Of a stretch of 64,000 nucleotides of DNA, positions 20,331-28,095 are shown piece after piece; position 1 is the stretch's first letter; each line of letters begins with the position of its first letter. The stretch comes from Sphingomonas phyllosphaerae. Its GTDB lineage: Bacteria > Pseudomonadota > Alphaproteobacteria > Sphingomonadales > Sphingomonadaceae. Location of the stretch: contig NZ_JAPYKH010000002.1 in NCBI RefSeq assembly GCF_029623345.1, positions 310,001-374,000 on the forward strand, in the 5' to 3' direction. The notes beneath the pieces were generated by a model. It ran no database searches, had not been told where the DNA came from, and saw nothing but the letters and a program-made list of their open reading frames with translations. The position numbers and the translations under genes are program-made.

Positions 20331-22007
20331 TCAGCCAAGCAGCACCCGCCGCACGTCGCCGTCCGGATCGTCCGCCATGCGGCAGCGATCGTCGAGGATC
20401 ATGGTCTGGCAGCGGCTCGGGTCCGTCGCCTGCCAGGCGAGGCCGGGCTGACTGGGATTACCCGTGCGCGCGAACTGCGCCCAGGCGCTCGCAGTCCGAC
20501 GCGCCAGTGCGCGGGCGGCCGGCGTGTTGCCGGTGCCCTGGTCGCACAGCGCGGTATTGTCGAAGCAGAAGGCGAGCTCGGCGGTGTGCCACGCGCCGCA
20601 CTGGCCGTCGAGCTGGGGCGACTGCCACGTGAACCAATATTGATAGGCGGGCGCACCGCCGGCGTCGTGGCGCAGCTTGACCATGCGCTGCACGTTGTTG
20701 CGCTGCGCGTAGCCGCCCACGCCGTAGGACAGTGTCCGAATACTCTTGCCCGGCTGGGCGCGCTTCATCGCCGCCATCAGCGCGTCGGCCTTCCCGGCGC
20801 CGAGATCCTTCGCGAGTGAGGCGCGCCACTCCGCCTCGCTCGGGTTGGAACTGTACGACATGCCCTCCTCGCTGACCGAGCCGATCAGCAGCGGCACGTC
20901 GCGCGCCTGGTCCGGCGCGGCGTCGTGGAACGAGCGCAGCGTGACGGTCGCCCCGTCGAGCGTCGGGCCCCAGCCCACGCGCGGCGCCGCGCCGGGGCCC
21001 ATGGCGAACCAGAACGAGCGACGCATCGGCCCGTTGATCTCGCCCGCCACCTTGTTGCTCGCGTCGAACAGGCGCTGCCACGGCATCGCCTGCAACGCCG
21101 CCAGATCGCGCGGGCCGACCCCCAGCTCCTTCACCACCCGGCGGGCATAGTCGCGCGACTGGTCGCGGTCCGGGATGTTGCCGCCCCCGCCCGACTGGAT
21201 CGCGGCGCGGTGCACCATGCCGCGGGTCGACGGCATGCCGAGCAGCGTCGTGACCTTCGATCCGCCACCGGACTGGCCGTAGATCATCACCTTGTCGGGA
21301 TCGCCGCCAAAGGAGGCGATGTTCTCCTGCACCCAGCGCAACGCGGCGGCGCAATCGGTCATGCCGACGTTGACCGACCCCTCGTAGGCGGCGCCGCCGA
21401 CCTCGGTCATGTCGAGGAAGCCGAGCACGTTGAGTCGGTGGTTGATCGACACCTGCACCACGTCGTGGTGGCGCGCCATCTGCGCTCCGTCGTGCGAGGC
21501 GAGCTCGTACGACGAGCCGAAGCTGAAGCCGCCGCCATGAAAATAGACCATCACCGGCCGGCTGCCGCTCAGCGACGGCGTCCAGACGTTGAGCTTGAGC
21601 ATGTCCTCGCCCTGGAACCCGTCGGTCCACTGCTGGAGGAAGGTATGCTCCTTGGCGCGAAAGCTGTGCGGCGTCTGGGGGCAGTTGGCACCGTAAGCAA
21701 GCGCGGGATAGGCGTCCTGCCACGGCGTCGGCGGCTTCGCCGGTAGCCAGCGGTTGGCGCCGCCGGTGTCGTCGCCGTACGGTATGCCCTTGAAGATCAG
21801 CACGTCGTCGGAGACGTAGCCGCGCACCGGGCCATATCGGGTGCGCGCGATCGCGCTACGCGGCGTGGTACAGCGGGTCGCAGCGGCATCGTCCCGGCGC
21901 GACGCCGTGGCCTTCGCTGCGTCCGCGCGGACGGAAAGCGCGGCACCGGCGGCAGCCCCGCCCAGCAGCGCCGCGCGCCGGTCCATCGTGCCACGTGGTA
22001 GCGTCAT
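20331..22007 (-). CDS. Type-B carboxylesterase (alpha/beta hydrolase), exported
   Basis: A 558-residue carboxylesterase. It shows the oxyanion motif HGGGF at 157-161, nucleophile elbow GQSGGG with Ser246, and a catalytic His in the late AWHTAELAF segment. An RR-containing hydrophobic leader (MDRRAALLGG) suggests Tat export. The start at 22007 is supported by an upstream AGGAG and by the leader following soon after; ATG 21986 is an alternative. In a glycan locus such an esterase would remove acetyl, feruloyl or other ester groups from the polysaccharide. A LacI-type palindrome lies 34 bases upstream of the start. Confidence 0.87.
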   Translation of the reverse strand: MTLPRGTMDRRAALLGGAAAGAALSVRADAAKATASRRDDAAATRCTTPRSAIARTRYGPVRGYVSDDVLIFKGIPYGDDTGGANRWLPAKPPTPWQDAYPALAYGANCPQTPHSFRAKEHTFLQQWTDGFQGEDMLKLNVWTPSLSGSRPVMVYFHGGGFSFGSSYELASHDGAQMARHHDVVQVSINHRLNVLGFLDMTEVGGAAYEGSVNVGMTDCAAALRWVQENIASFGGDPDKVMIYGQSGGGSKVTTLLGMPSTRGMVHRAAIQSGGGGNIPDRDQSRDYARRVVKELGVGPRDLAALQAMPWQRLFDASNKVAGEINGPMRRSFWFAMGPGAAPRVGWGPTLDGATVTLRSFHDAAPDQARDVPLLIGSVSEEGMSYSSNPSEAEWRASLAKDLGAGKADALMAAMKRAQPGKSIRTLSYGVGGYAQRNNVQRMVKLRHDAGGAPAYQYWFTWQSPQLDGQCGAWHTAELAFCFDNTALCDQGTGNTPAARALARRTASAWAQFARTGNPSQPGLAWQATDPSRCQTMILDDRCRMADDPDGDVRRVLLG

Positions 22008-22040
22008 CCTCGCGTCTCTCCTGGCCGCCATCTGACACGA

Positions 22041-22054
22041 TGGTATCGTTAACA
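22041..22054. promoter_or_regulatory. LacI-type operator candidate (second copy)
   Basis: TGGTATCGTTAACA has the same TGNTA-N-CG-N-TANCA pattern as the site at 15973-15986 and lies 34 bases upstream of the esterase start. It resembles the xyl-box described for Xanthomonas, though no regulator gene is in the window. Confidence 0.5.
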
Positions 22055-22160
22055 TCAGCCTGGGGAAGCGTCGGCGTTCCGTCAAGAGAGTACGGGGAGG
22101 AAATGGTGCGATCCCGGCCGATACCTGATTCGACGCGATGGGTCGCCAAGGACCGAGACG

Positions 22161-22206
22161 CAAAAACAAAGGAGGGGAGGGGCGCTGTTGCAGCGTCCCT
22201 CCCCCC
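22161..22206 (-). terminator. Rho-independent terminator of PEP-CTERM gene 1
   Basis: Read on the minus strand, a long GC-rich stem (GGGGAGGGACGCTG pairing with CAGCGCCCCTCCCC, one G-T pair) is followed by TTTGTTTTTG. It lies about 33 bases after the stop at 22239. Confidence 0.85.
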
Positions 22207-22238
22207 GGCATGCCCGTAAATGGCGGGAAAACCCCCGG

Positions 22239-22799
22239 TCAGACGGCCTGGCGCGGGCGGAAGGTCACGCGACGGCGGCGCATCGCGTAGCCGACCACGC
22301 CGAAGCCCATGATCATCATCGCCCAGGTGGCCGGCTCCGGCACCGCAGAGCTCAGCGGCGCGAACGTCGCCTGGCCGCCATAAGCGCCATTGCCGCGCGA
22401 GATGCCGTTGACGACGAGGCGGTTCAGTTCACCCGCGACGATCGGCACGTTGTTGACGAAGGCAACCTCGAAGGCGCCGCCGGCGGTGCGCGTGATCTCG
22501 GCGGCGACACCGTTGATGAACACCGAGGTGAAATCGACGTCGCTGGCCGAGCCGAGGTCGGTTACGCTCGTCGTCACCGTGCCGCTGCCCATGCCATCGA
22601 TCGGCAGCGTGAAGGTGAAGGTGTCGGTGAACGCACCCGCGCGGATGCCGCGGTTGAAGAAGGCGCCCGAGAAGGAGCCACCGGCGCCTTGGGTCGCCTT
22701 GAAGTTGCGCGAGCCCACCGGGAAAGTGGCGGCGGCGGCCGAGGAGGCGACGCCGGTCGAGGCGGCTGCCACCAGGGCGAGAGCCACAAGATTCTTCAT
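22239..22799 (-). CDS. FxDxF-type PEP-CTERM surface protein 1
   Basis: A 186-residue exported protein. It has a signal peptide (residues 1-23), a beta-rich domain containing FTDTFTF (the FxDxF signature), and a C-terminal sorting signal: VPEPATWAMM, a hydrophobic helix and the basic end RRRR. PEP-CTERM proteins are thought to be processed by an exosortase at the inner membrane and displayed or secreted. AGAGGAA precedes ATG 22799. It is a close paralogue of the protein at 43174-43731. No exosortase gene is in the window. Confidence 0.93.
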   Translation of the reverse strand: MKNLVALALVAAASTGVASSAAAATFPVGSRNFKATQGAGGSFSGAFFNRGIRAGAFTDTFTFTLPIDGMGSGTVTTSVTDLGSASDVDFTSVFINGVAAEITRTAGGAFEVAFVNNVPIVAGELNRLVVNGISRGNGAYGGQATFAPLSSAVPEPATWAMMIMGFGVVGYAMRRRRVTFRPRQAV

Positions 22800-22874
22800 A
22801 CGCGTTCCTCTTACGTCACATCGGCGGGGAGCGGCCTCGGCCGCGGAGCGGCGTCCCTGCCATCCGCGTCGCGA

Positions 22875-22897
22875 AAGGTTAACTGAATAATAACCTT
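22875..22897. repeat. Inverted repeat AAGGTTA-N9-TAACCTT
   Basis: Seven-base perfect arms (22875-22881 and 22891-22897) around a nine-base AT-rich spacer, 76 bases upstream of PEP-CTERM gene 1, in the space shared with the divergent radical SAM gene. It is a candidate operator. It has no T tract for termination in either direction. Confidence 0.4.
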
Positions 22898-23034
22898 GTT
22901 GCTTCTTTCTGCGCCACTGCGGCGTGAAAAGCACGGTCCGGACGGCCTCGGCTGTGCCGGCGTGATCGCGTGCGGCCAGCCTCACCGCGGACAAAGCGCA
23001 TGGTGCAGGCGCAGTGGCACCCCATATCGCCAAT

Positions 23035-24099
23035 ATGGCACTGCCCCGCACCCTGATCGATCCCAAGCTGATCTACTTGGAGCCTGCGGTGCGCGATGTC
23101 GCGCGCGGTCGCGAGGTGCTGGCCCGTTTTCCCGACGCCAAGCAGATCGAGGTGCCGAGCCACTGGAAGGTCGATGCGCTGTCCGATCCCGCGCTCGCGC
23201 AGGACTGGTTGCGGGTCAAGCGCGACGTTCTCGTGCTCGGCGTGAAGAAGGGCTTGGCAATGCGGCCGAACGGGCGTTCGGCGGACTTCATCGCGCCGTC
23301 CTCGTCGAACGGCTGCGCGATGGCTTGCGCTTATTGTTATGTCGGTCGCCGGAAGGGCTATGCCAATCCGATCAGCATCTTCGTCAACGTCGACGCGATC
23401 GCGCGGGCGATCGGGCGCCATGCCGCTCGGCTGGGCCCCAAGCCCGCGCCCGACAGCATCGACCCGGTCGACTGGGTCTATGACTTGGGCGAGAACGGCG
23501 ATCTGTCGATCGACGCGTCGCTGTCGGACAATGTGCGCGATCTCGTCGCCGCTTTCCGCGACTTTCCCAACGCCAAGGGCTCGTTCGCGACCAAGTTCGT
23601 CAACCGCGATCTCCTCGACTATGACCCGCAGAGCCGCACCCGCGTGCGCTTCAGCCTGATGCCCGAGACAATCGCCAAGGTGGTCGACGTGCGGACGTCA
23701 GCGATGAGCGAGCGCATCGCCGCGATCAATGACTTCGTCGACGCGGGCTATGAGGTGCACGTCAACTTCTCCCCGGTGATCGTCCACGAGGGCTGGGAAG
23801 CCGACTGGAAGGCGCTCTTCGCCGAGCTCGACGCCGCGCTTTCGCCCGCGGCGCGGGCGCAGCTAAAGTGCGAGGTGATCTTCCTGACCCACAACGAGGC
23901 GCTGCACGACCTCAACCTGCTGTGGCACCCGCGCGCGGAGGAGTGGCTCTGGCGCCCCGACCTGCAGGAGCGCAAGTGGAGCCAGTCGGGTATGCGCAAC
24001 CTTCGCTACAAGGCGGGGTGGAAGCGGCAGTGGCTCGATCGTTTCCTCGCCTGGCTCGGCGAGGCCATGCCCTATTGCACGGTGCGCTACGCTTTCTGA
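23035..24099 (+). CDS. SPL (spore photoproduct lyase) family radical SAM protein
   Basis: A 354-residue radical SAM protein. The iron-sulfur motif CxxxCxxC is visible as CAMACAYC, followed by VGRRKGYANP, a hallmark of the SPL-type family. The distal part contains VHVNFSPVIVHEGW and the C-terminal MPYCTVRYAF. True spore photoproduct lyases repair UV-thymine lesions in spores; homologues are common in non-sporulating alphaproteobacteria, where the substrate is not established. ATG 23035 is chosen because homologous sequence begins there; a GTG at 23014 is an in-frame alternative and neither has a strong ribosome site. Confidence 0.85.
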   Translation: MALPRTLIDPKLIYLEPAVRDVARGREVLARFPDAKQIEVPSHWKVDALSDPALAQDWLRVKRDVLVLGVKKGLAMRPNGRSADFIAPSSSNGCAMACAYCYVGRRKGYANPISIFVNVDAIARAIGRHAARLGPKPAPDSIDPVDWVYDLGENGDLSIDASLSDNVRDLVAAFRDFPNAKGSFATKFVNRDLLDYDPQSRTRVRFSLMPETIAKVVDVRTSAMSERIAAINDFVDAGYEVHVNFSPVIVHEGWEADWKALFAELDAALSPAARAQLKCEVIFLTHNEALHDLNLLWHPRAEEWLWRPDLQERKWSQSGMRNLRYKAGWKRQWLDRFLAWLGEAMPYCTVRYAF

Positions 24100-24248
24100 T
24101 CCTTGTCCCGCCGACGAGCCGCGGTGAAACCGGTCATCGATCTACAGCGCCAGCGTAAACGGATAGGAATGCGTCCTCAACGAAGCATATCATGCGGCCG
24201 GACTGACATGCGTCCCCGAGCTTGACGGTCGCGTCGGTGGCCCAGCAT

Positions 24249-24282
24249 GCACGCTGCCGCCGGTAAAGCGGCGGCAGCGTGC
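24249..24282. repeat. Perfect 14-bp inverted repeat between convergent genes
   Basis: GCACGCTGCCGCCG (24249-24262) and its exact complement (24269-24282) enclose a six-base loop; one more T-A pair extends it. It sits between the stops of the convergent radical SAM and DUF4142 genes. No T tract follows on either strand, so it is not a standard intrinsic terminator. Confidence 0.6.
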
Positions 24283-24347
24283 AAAAGTGCGTGGCGCGGC
24301 TAACCCATCGCCCTGCGGCGACCGGACCAACCGCGCGCGTCCCCGAC

Positions 24348-24932
24348 TTAGACCTTGAGTCCCTTGGCCATGTTGAGGTGCGCGGTAACGGTCGGCACCA
24401 GGTCCTGCGCGAAGGTCTTGAGCGCGGGTACGTCACCCGTAGCGGCATAGGCCTTGAGCGCGTCGAGCGTCTGCTGGTGCGCTGCCGACTGAGCCGCGGC
24501 ATAGGCGCTGTCGAACGCATTGCCCTTGGCGGCGCGCAGGTTCTCCAGCGTCTGCTGCTGCTCGGCGCTAAGCGTCGCGACCGGCTGGATCGCGGGCGAC
24601 AGTCCGGCGGTGACGGTCTTCAGCTTGGCGGTTGATGCCTCATGCGCATCGATCATCGCTTTGGCGAAGCGCTTGACCGCGGGCGCGGAGGCGTTGGTGA
24701 GCGCCAGCCGCGAGGTCTCGATCTCGAACGCGTCGCTGGCGGCGGCGGTGTTGGCGAAGCTCTGACCGGCACTGGCAGGCGCGGTGGCGGTCGGCGTGGC
24801 GGTCGCCATCCCAGTCGCGCCGAGGTCGCTGCCATTCATTGCGTTGATCTGCGTCGTGTCGTTACCGCGGCTGCACGCGCCGAGCGCCAGCACAGCGGTG
24901 GCGGCGAGTATCGTCGAACGAAAGCTCATCAT
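24348..24932 (-). CDS. DUF4142 lipoprotein
   Basis: A 194-residue protein with a lipoprotein signal (LGAC, Cys at residue 20), a Thr/Ala-rich linker and a four-helix DUF4142 domain from about residue 60. DUF4142 is ferritin-like in fold pattern, and many members are stress-induced periplasmic proteins. GGAGAGG lies upstream of ATG 24932, which is followed directly by a second ATG. A GGAAC element lies about 50 bases upstream, and it borders a cluster of stress-type genes. Function unknown. Confidence 0.85.
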   Translation of the reverse strand: MMSFRSTILAATAVLALGACSRGNDTTQINAMNGSDLGATGMATATPTATAPASAGQSFANTAAASDAFEIETSRLALTNASAPAVKRFAKAMIDAHEASTAKLKTVTAGLSPAIQPVATLSAEQQQTLENLRAAKGNAFDSAYAAAQSAAHQQTLDALKAYAATGDVPALKTFAQDLVPTVTAHLNMAKGLKV

Positions 24933-24960
24933 ATCAGTCCTCTCCGAAGCTTCTGGCGTA

Positions 24961-24985
24961 AGCGCCTGCGCGCACGCAACGTTCC
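24961..24985 (-). promoter_or_regulatory. Weak EcfG-like promoter candidate for DUF4142 gene
   Basis: On the minus strand GGAAC (24981-24985) matches the EcfG -35 element exactly; the -10 position 16 bases on reads CGCT rather than CGTT. The gene starts 29 bases downstream. Confidence 0.35.
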
Positions 24986-25079
24986 GGATCGAGGCCGATC
25001 GCGCGCCTGGACGGCAGCACGCCCGTAAAAGGGCGAGTGTCGCGACGTCGGTCCACGTGGCAGGCTGTCGGCGACGCCG

Positions 25080-25955
25080 TCAAGAGATCGGAACGCCGCC
25101 GGTCACCGCGACGACGTTGCCCGACATGTAGCTGCCCTCGGCAGAGGCCAGCAGCACATAGGCGGGAGCGAGTTCGGCGGGCTGTCCCGCGCGGCCGAGC
25201 GGGGTGTCGTGACCAAGCGTCTCCAGCTCCTCGGGTGATTTGGCGATAGGCTGGATCGGCGTCCAGATCGGTCCGGGCGCGACCGCGTTGACGCGGATGC
25301 CGTCCGGCGCCAGCAGGTTCGACAGCCCGACGGTGAGGCTCGAGATCGCGCCCTTGGTGGCGGCATAGACGATCATGTTCTTGCCCGCGACCTTGGCCTG
25401 CTCACTGGTCGTGTTGATGATCGCCGCGCCGGGCCGCAGGTGTGGTGCCGCCGCCTTGGCGAGGCGGATCATGGCAAAGACATTGGCGGCGAAGGCGCCC
25501 TGCATCTCGTCGTCGTCGATCGTGTCGAGCCCTTCGTTGGTCGTCTGTGCCGCAGCGTTGTTGACCAGGACGTCGAGCCCGCCAAGGTCGGCGACGGTGC
25601 GCTCGACCAGACGGTTGCAGTGATCGCGGTCGCGGATGTCCCCCGGCAGCAGCAGGCAGCGGCGGCCGGCTTTCTCGACCCATGCGCGCGTCTCGTCGGC
25701 GTCGGGCTGCTCGTCGGTTAGGTAAGAGAGCGCAACGTCGGCGCCCTCGCGCGCATAAGCGATCGCCACCGCGCGACCGATCCCCGAGTCACCGCCGGTT
25801 ATCAGCGCGACCTTGCCCGTGAGCAATCCCCTGCCGATATAGCTTTCCTCGCCGTGATCGGGCTTGGTACGCATGGCGCTGGTCAACCCAGGGCGCGGCT
25901 GCCGCTGTTCGTCGGGAAAGCTGGTGGGCTGGCGGTAGCGGGGGTCGTCGGTCAT
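25080..25955 (-). CDS. SDR family oxidoreductase, YghA/YhdF-type
   Basis: A 291-residue SDR with the N-terminal extension (about 45 residues, Pro- and Arg-rich, ending in KPDHGEESY) that marks the YghA/YhdF/YhxC subgroup. Motifs are TGGDSGIG for cofactor binding, NNAAA, and catalytic YAATK, with AGNVVAVTGG at the end. This subgroup is often stress-induced in bacteria. It lies 42 bases downstream of the Lys-rich small gene, so both are probably transcribed from the EcfG-like promoter at 26170-26194. Substrate unknown. Confidence 0.88.
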   Translation of the reverse strand: MTDDPRYRQPTSFPDEQRQPRPGLTSAMRTKPDHGEESYIGRGLLTGKVALITGGDSGIGRAVAIAYAREGADVALSYLTDEQPDADETRAWVEKAGRRCLLLPGDIRDRDHCNRLVERTVADLGGLDVLVNNAAAQTTNEGLDTIDDDEMQGAFAANVFAMIRLAKAAAPHLRPGAAIINTTSEQAKVAGKNMIVYAATKGAISSLTVGLSNLLAPDGIRVNAVAPGPIWTPIQPIAKSPEELETLGHDTPLGRAGQPAELAPAYVLLASAEGSYMSGNVVAVTGGVPIS

Positions 25956-25997
25956 GAACGCTCCTGTCGGTGGATCGGTGAGAGGTGGCGGGAGCGA

Positions 25998-26144
25998 CTA
26001 TGACTTCTTCGACTTACCGCCCTTCTTGCCCAGCTCCGCCTGCGCCGCGGATGATTTGCGCGGGTTCTTCTCGCCTTCCTTCGCCGCCTTGGCGTTGGCC
26101 TTCTGCGCCGTCGCGCTGCCGTTGCCCTTCTTCTCCGTCATCAT
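25998..26144 (-). CDS. Small Lys/Ala-rich basic protein (48 aa)
   Basis: A 48-residue highly basic protein (MMTEKKGNGSATAQK start, GKKGGKSKKS end) with no predicted membrane segment. GCGGGAG lies six bases before the tandem ATGs at 26144 and 26141, and an EcfG-like promoter is placed correctly upstream, so expression is likely. It probably is unstructured and could bind nucleic acid, which is inference from composition. The SDR gene follows on the same strand after 42 bases. Confidence 0.65.
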   Translation of the reverse strand: MMTEKKGNGSATAQKANAKAAKEGEKNPRKSSAAQAELGKKGGKSKKS

Positions 26145-26169
26145 CGCGCTCCCGCTAAGACCGATTTCA

Positions 26170-26194
26170 AACGGGACGGACGACGGTTGGTTGC
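26170..26194 (-). promoter_or_regulatory. EcfG-like promoter of Lys-rich peptide/SDR operon
   Basis: On the minus strand GCAAC (26190-26194) and CGTT (26170-26173) are separated by exactly 16 bases, one mismatch from GGAAC-N16/17-CGTT. The predicted transcript start leaves a leader of about 20 bases with a GGGAG ribosome site before the small gene. Confidence 0.5.
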
Positions 26195-26211
26195 GCGCGG
26201 TCGCGGCGGCT

Positions 26212-26460
26212 TCACCCGGCACGCGCGCGCTCCGCCAGCACGATGCGCCGACGCCTGACCAGTTCGGCCAGCTCGCCTTCGACGAAGCTGCACGGGCGGC
26301 AGGGGCGATTGGGCAGCGATACGCGAATATCGCGTGGATTAAGGCGGTTCTCCACGATGCGATCGACGACGCGGTCAAGCCGCCCCTCGTCGACGATGAC
26401 CCTGAAGCCGTCGGTTCCCATGACCGACGCGACCGCATGCTCGTCCCAGATCGTGCTCAA
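26212..26460 (-). CDS. Possible small hypothetical protein with TTG start (82 aa)
   Basis: A frame begins with TTG at 26460, preceded by AGGGGAAG with good spacing, 11 bases after the stop of the PAS-LuxR gene. The encoded 82 residues look protein-like: STIWDEHAV, a hydrophobic GFRVIVDEG strand, two amphipathic stretches and a CRPC pair. An internal ATG at the MGTDGF position is an alternative start. I recognise no family. It would be the last gene of the regulator's operon. Confidence 0.4.
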   Translation of the reverse strand: MSTIWDEHAVASVMGTDGFRVIVDEGRLDRVVDRIVENRLNPRDIRVSLPNRPCRPCSFVEGELAELVRRRRIVLAERARAG

Positions 26461-26470
26461 TGACTTCCCC

Positions 26471-27937
26471 TCATGCCCGATGCGTGCCCATGCCGCGCTC
26501 GCGTCCCCAGACGACCGCTCCGCTGCGGCGGGTGGCGCCGGTCTTCTCGTAGATTCGTGCGACATGGTTGCGCACCGTGTTGCGCGTGATCGCCAGCCGA
26601 TCGGCAATGGCAGCGTCGTCGAGATCGTCGCAGATCAGGTCGAGCACCTGGCGCTCGCGCGCGGTCAGGTCGGCGGGGGCGAGCTGCGCCGTCGGTCGGC
26701 GCAACGTGGCGAGCTTGTCGAGGATCGAGCGGCTGAGCCAGCGCGTGTCCTTGAGCACCTCGTCGATCGCGCCGGCGAGTTCGGCCTCGCTGCGGCGCCG
26801 CTCGGTGACGTCCTGATAGACCCAGATCACCCGCGTCGTGTCGTCGCCGTCGATCCGCTCCGCCGCGACGCTGCACCGCAGCTCGCTGCCGTCGCGCGCC
26901 ACGAAGGCGGCCTCTGCGGCGTGCACCGCGCCGTGCTCCGCGAGCTCGCGTTCGATTGTCGCGCGCGCCGCGTCGTCCTGCCACCAGCCGAGCGCGTCGG
27001 CCGGCGCATTTTCGCCCGGCTCGTCCGCGATGCCCGACAATGCGCGGAAGGCGGCGTTGACGCGAAGCACGCGATGCGCCGTGTCGGCGATCACCATCGC
27101 CACCGGGGCCATGTCGAAGACCGCCTCGAGGTTGCGTTCGCTGACCGCGAGCGATCGCTCCGCCTCGCGGCGCGGCTGAAGGTCGGCGAAGGTGAGCAGC
27201 AAGACGTCCTCGTCGGTGACGTCGATCGGCTGTCCGGCGAAGATGACGAGGCGGCGGGTGCCATCGGCGCAGAGCAGTTCGGCCTCGGTCTGCGGGATCA
27301 CGTCGCCGGCATCGATCAGGCCGCGCACCTCGGCGCGGCTCGGCAGGCCGCCGAGCAGCCCCAGTCCGAACAGCGAGCGCTCGACCAGTTGTTCACGGGT
27401 GAAGCCGGTCAGCGCGAGAAAACCGGCGTTGACGTTGGCGACCCTCAGGTCGCGCTGCCGTACGATCAGCGCCGGCGCGGGATTGGCGCGGAACATGGCG
27501 CGGAAGCGCGCCTCCGCGTCGAAGCGCTTCGACACGTCACACAGCACCACCGCGAGATAGTCGGGCTCGCCGCCGTCGACGTCCATGACGACGTCGCGCA
27601 CCTGATGGACCCAGCTCGCCTCGTCGCATCCCGCCGGCGCGACCTCGACGATCAGATCGGGCATCGGCTCGCCCGCCAGCACGCGAAAGAGCGGGTACTC
27701 GCGATGCTTGAGCTGTCGGTGCTCGGTGTCCCACATGGTGAAGCGCCGCGCATAATCCTCGGCGGTGGCGCCCAGCTCCCCCAGCTCGGTCACGCCGTGC
27801 ATGGCCAGCGCGGCGACGTTGGCGGTGAGCAGCGTCCCGCTCGGGTCCAGCAGGATCACGCCATCGAGAAGCTGCGCGATCAGCTGCTCGAGGTGGCGGA
27901 GCGTCGGCGAGGCGGAGAGAGGAGCTGAGCTCGGCAT
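26471..27937 (-). CDS. PAS-PAS-PAS sensor with LuxR-type HTH
   Basis: A 488-residue soluble one-component regulator. Three PAS-like domains can be followed: about 15-135 (LLDGVILLDPSGTLL start), 145-260 (ANPAPALIVRQRDLRVANVN) and 275-395 (MAPVAMVIADTAHRVLRVN, ending in a PAC-like VTERR). A LuxR/FixJ-type helix-turn-helix follows at about 420-485 (LTARERQVLDLI, TRNTVRNHV). No receiver or kinase domain is present, so sensing by PAS and DNA binding are on one chain. The bound cofactor is unknown. Its place between stress-type genes suggests control of that cluster, which is inference. Confidence 0.88.
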   Translation of the reverse strand: MPSSAPLSASPTLRHLEQLIAQLLDGVILLDPSGTLLTANVAALAMHGVTELGELGATAEDYARRFTMWDTEHRQLKHREYPLFRVLAGEPMPDLIVEVAPAGCDEASWVHQVRDVVMDVDGGEPDYLAVVLCDVSKRFDAEARFRAMFRANPAPALIVRQRDLRVANVNAGFLALTGFTREQLVERSLFGLGLLGGLPSRAEVRGLIDAGDVIPQTEAELLCADGTRRLVIFAGQPIDVTDEDVLLLTFADLQPRREAERSLAVSERNLEAVFDMAPVAMVIADTAHRVLRVNAAFRALSGIADEPGENAPADALGWWQDDAARATIERELAEHGAVHAAEAAFVARDGSELRCSVAAERIDGDDTTRVIWVYQDVTERRRSEAELAGAIDEVLKDTRWLSRSILDKLATLRRPTAQLAPADLTARERQVLDLICDDLDDAAIADRLAITRNTVRNHVARIYEKTGATRRSGAVVWGRERGMGTHRA

Positions 27938-27945
27938 CCGCCATC

Positions 27946-27970
27946 AACCGTGCCACCCCCGTACCGTTCC
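27946..27970 (-). promoter_or_regulatory. EcfG-like promoter candidate for PAS-LuxR gene
   Basis: On the minus strand GGAAC (27966-27970) and GGTT (27946-27949) are separated by 16 bases. The -35 is perfect and the -10 has one mismatch to CGTT. The start codon is only 8 bases after the -10, implying a leaderless or very short-leader transcript. Confidence 0.35.
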
Positions 27971-28035
27971 CGGCGCCGCATCATCGCGCCTAGTGCGCCA
28001 GCACTAGTCGACAGTCGTGCTCGCGCCGCGCTCGC

Positions 28036-28061
28036 TGAACTTGTCGTTCGCGCCTTCCGTT
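28036..28061 (+). promoter_or_regulatory. EcfG-like promoter of GlsB gene
   Basis: TGAAC (28036-28040) and CGTT (28058-28061) with a 17-base spacer, one mismatch from GGAAC-N16/17-CGTT. It is 34 bases upstream of the GlsB start, the expected position. GlsB/YeaQ-type genes are frequent general-stress targets. Confidence 0.5.
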
Positions 28062-28095
28062 GATGCGGCACCAATCCACTAACGGAGTAATCGTC

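Noticed and set aside
24249..24282. Intrinsic terminator for the radical SAM or DUF4142 gene
   Set aside because: The stem is perfect but there is no T tract after it on either strand, so it is reported only as an inverted repeat.
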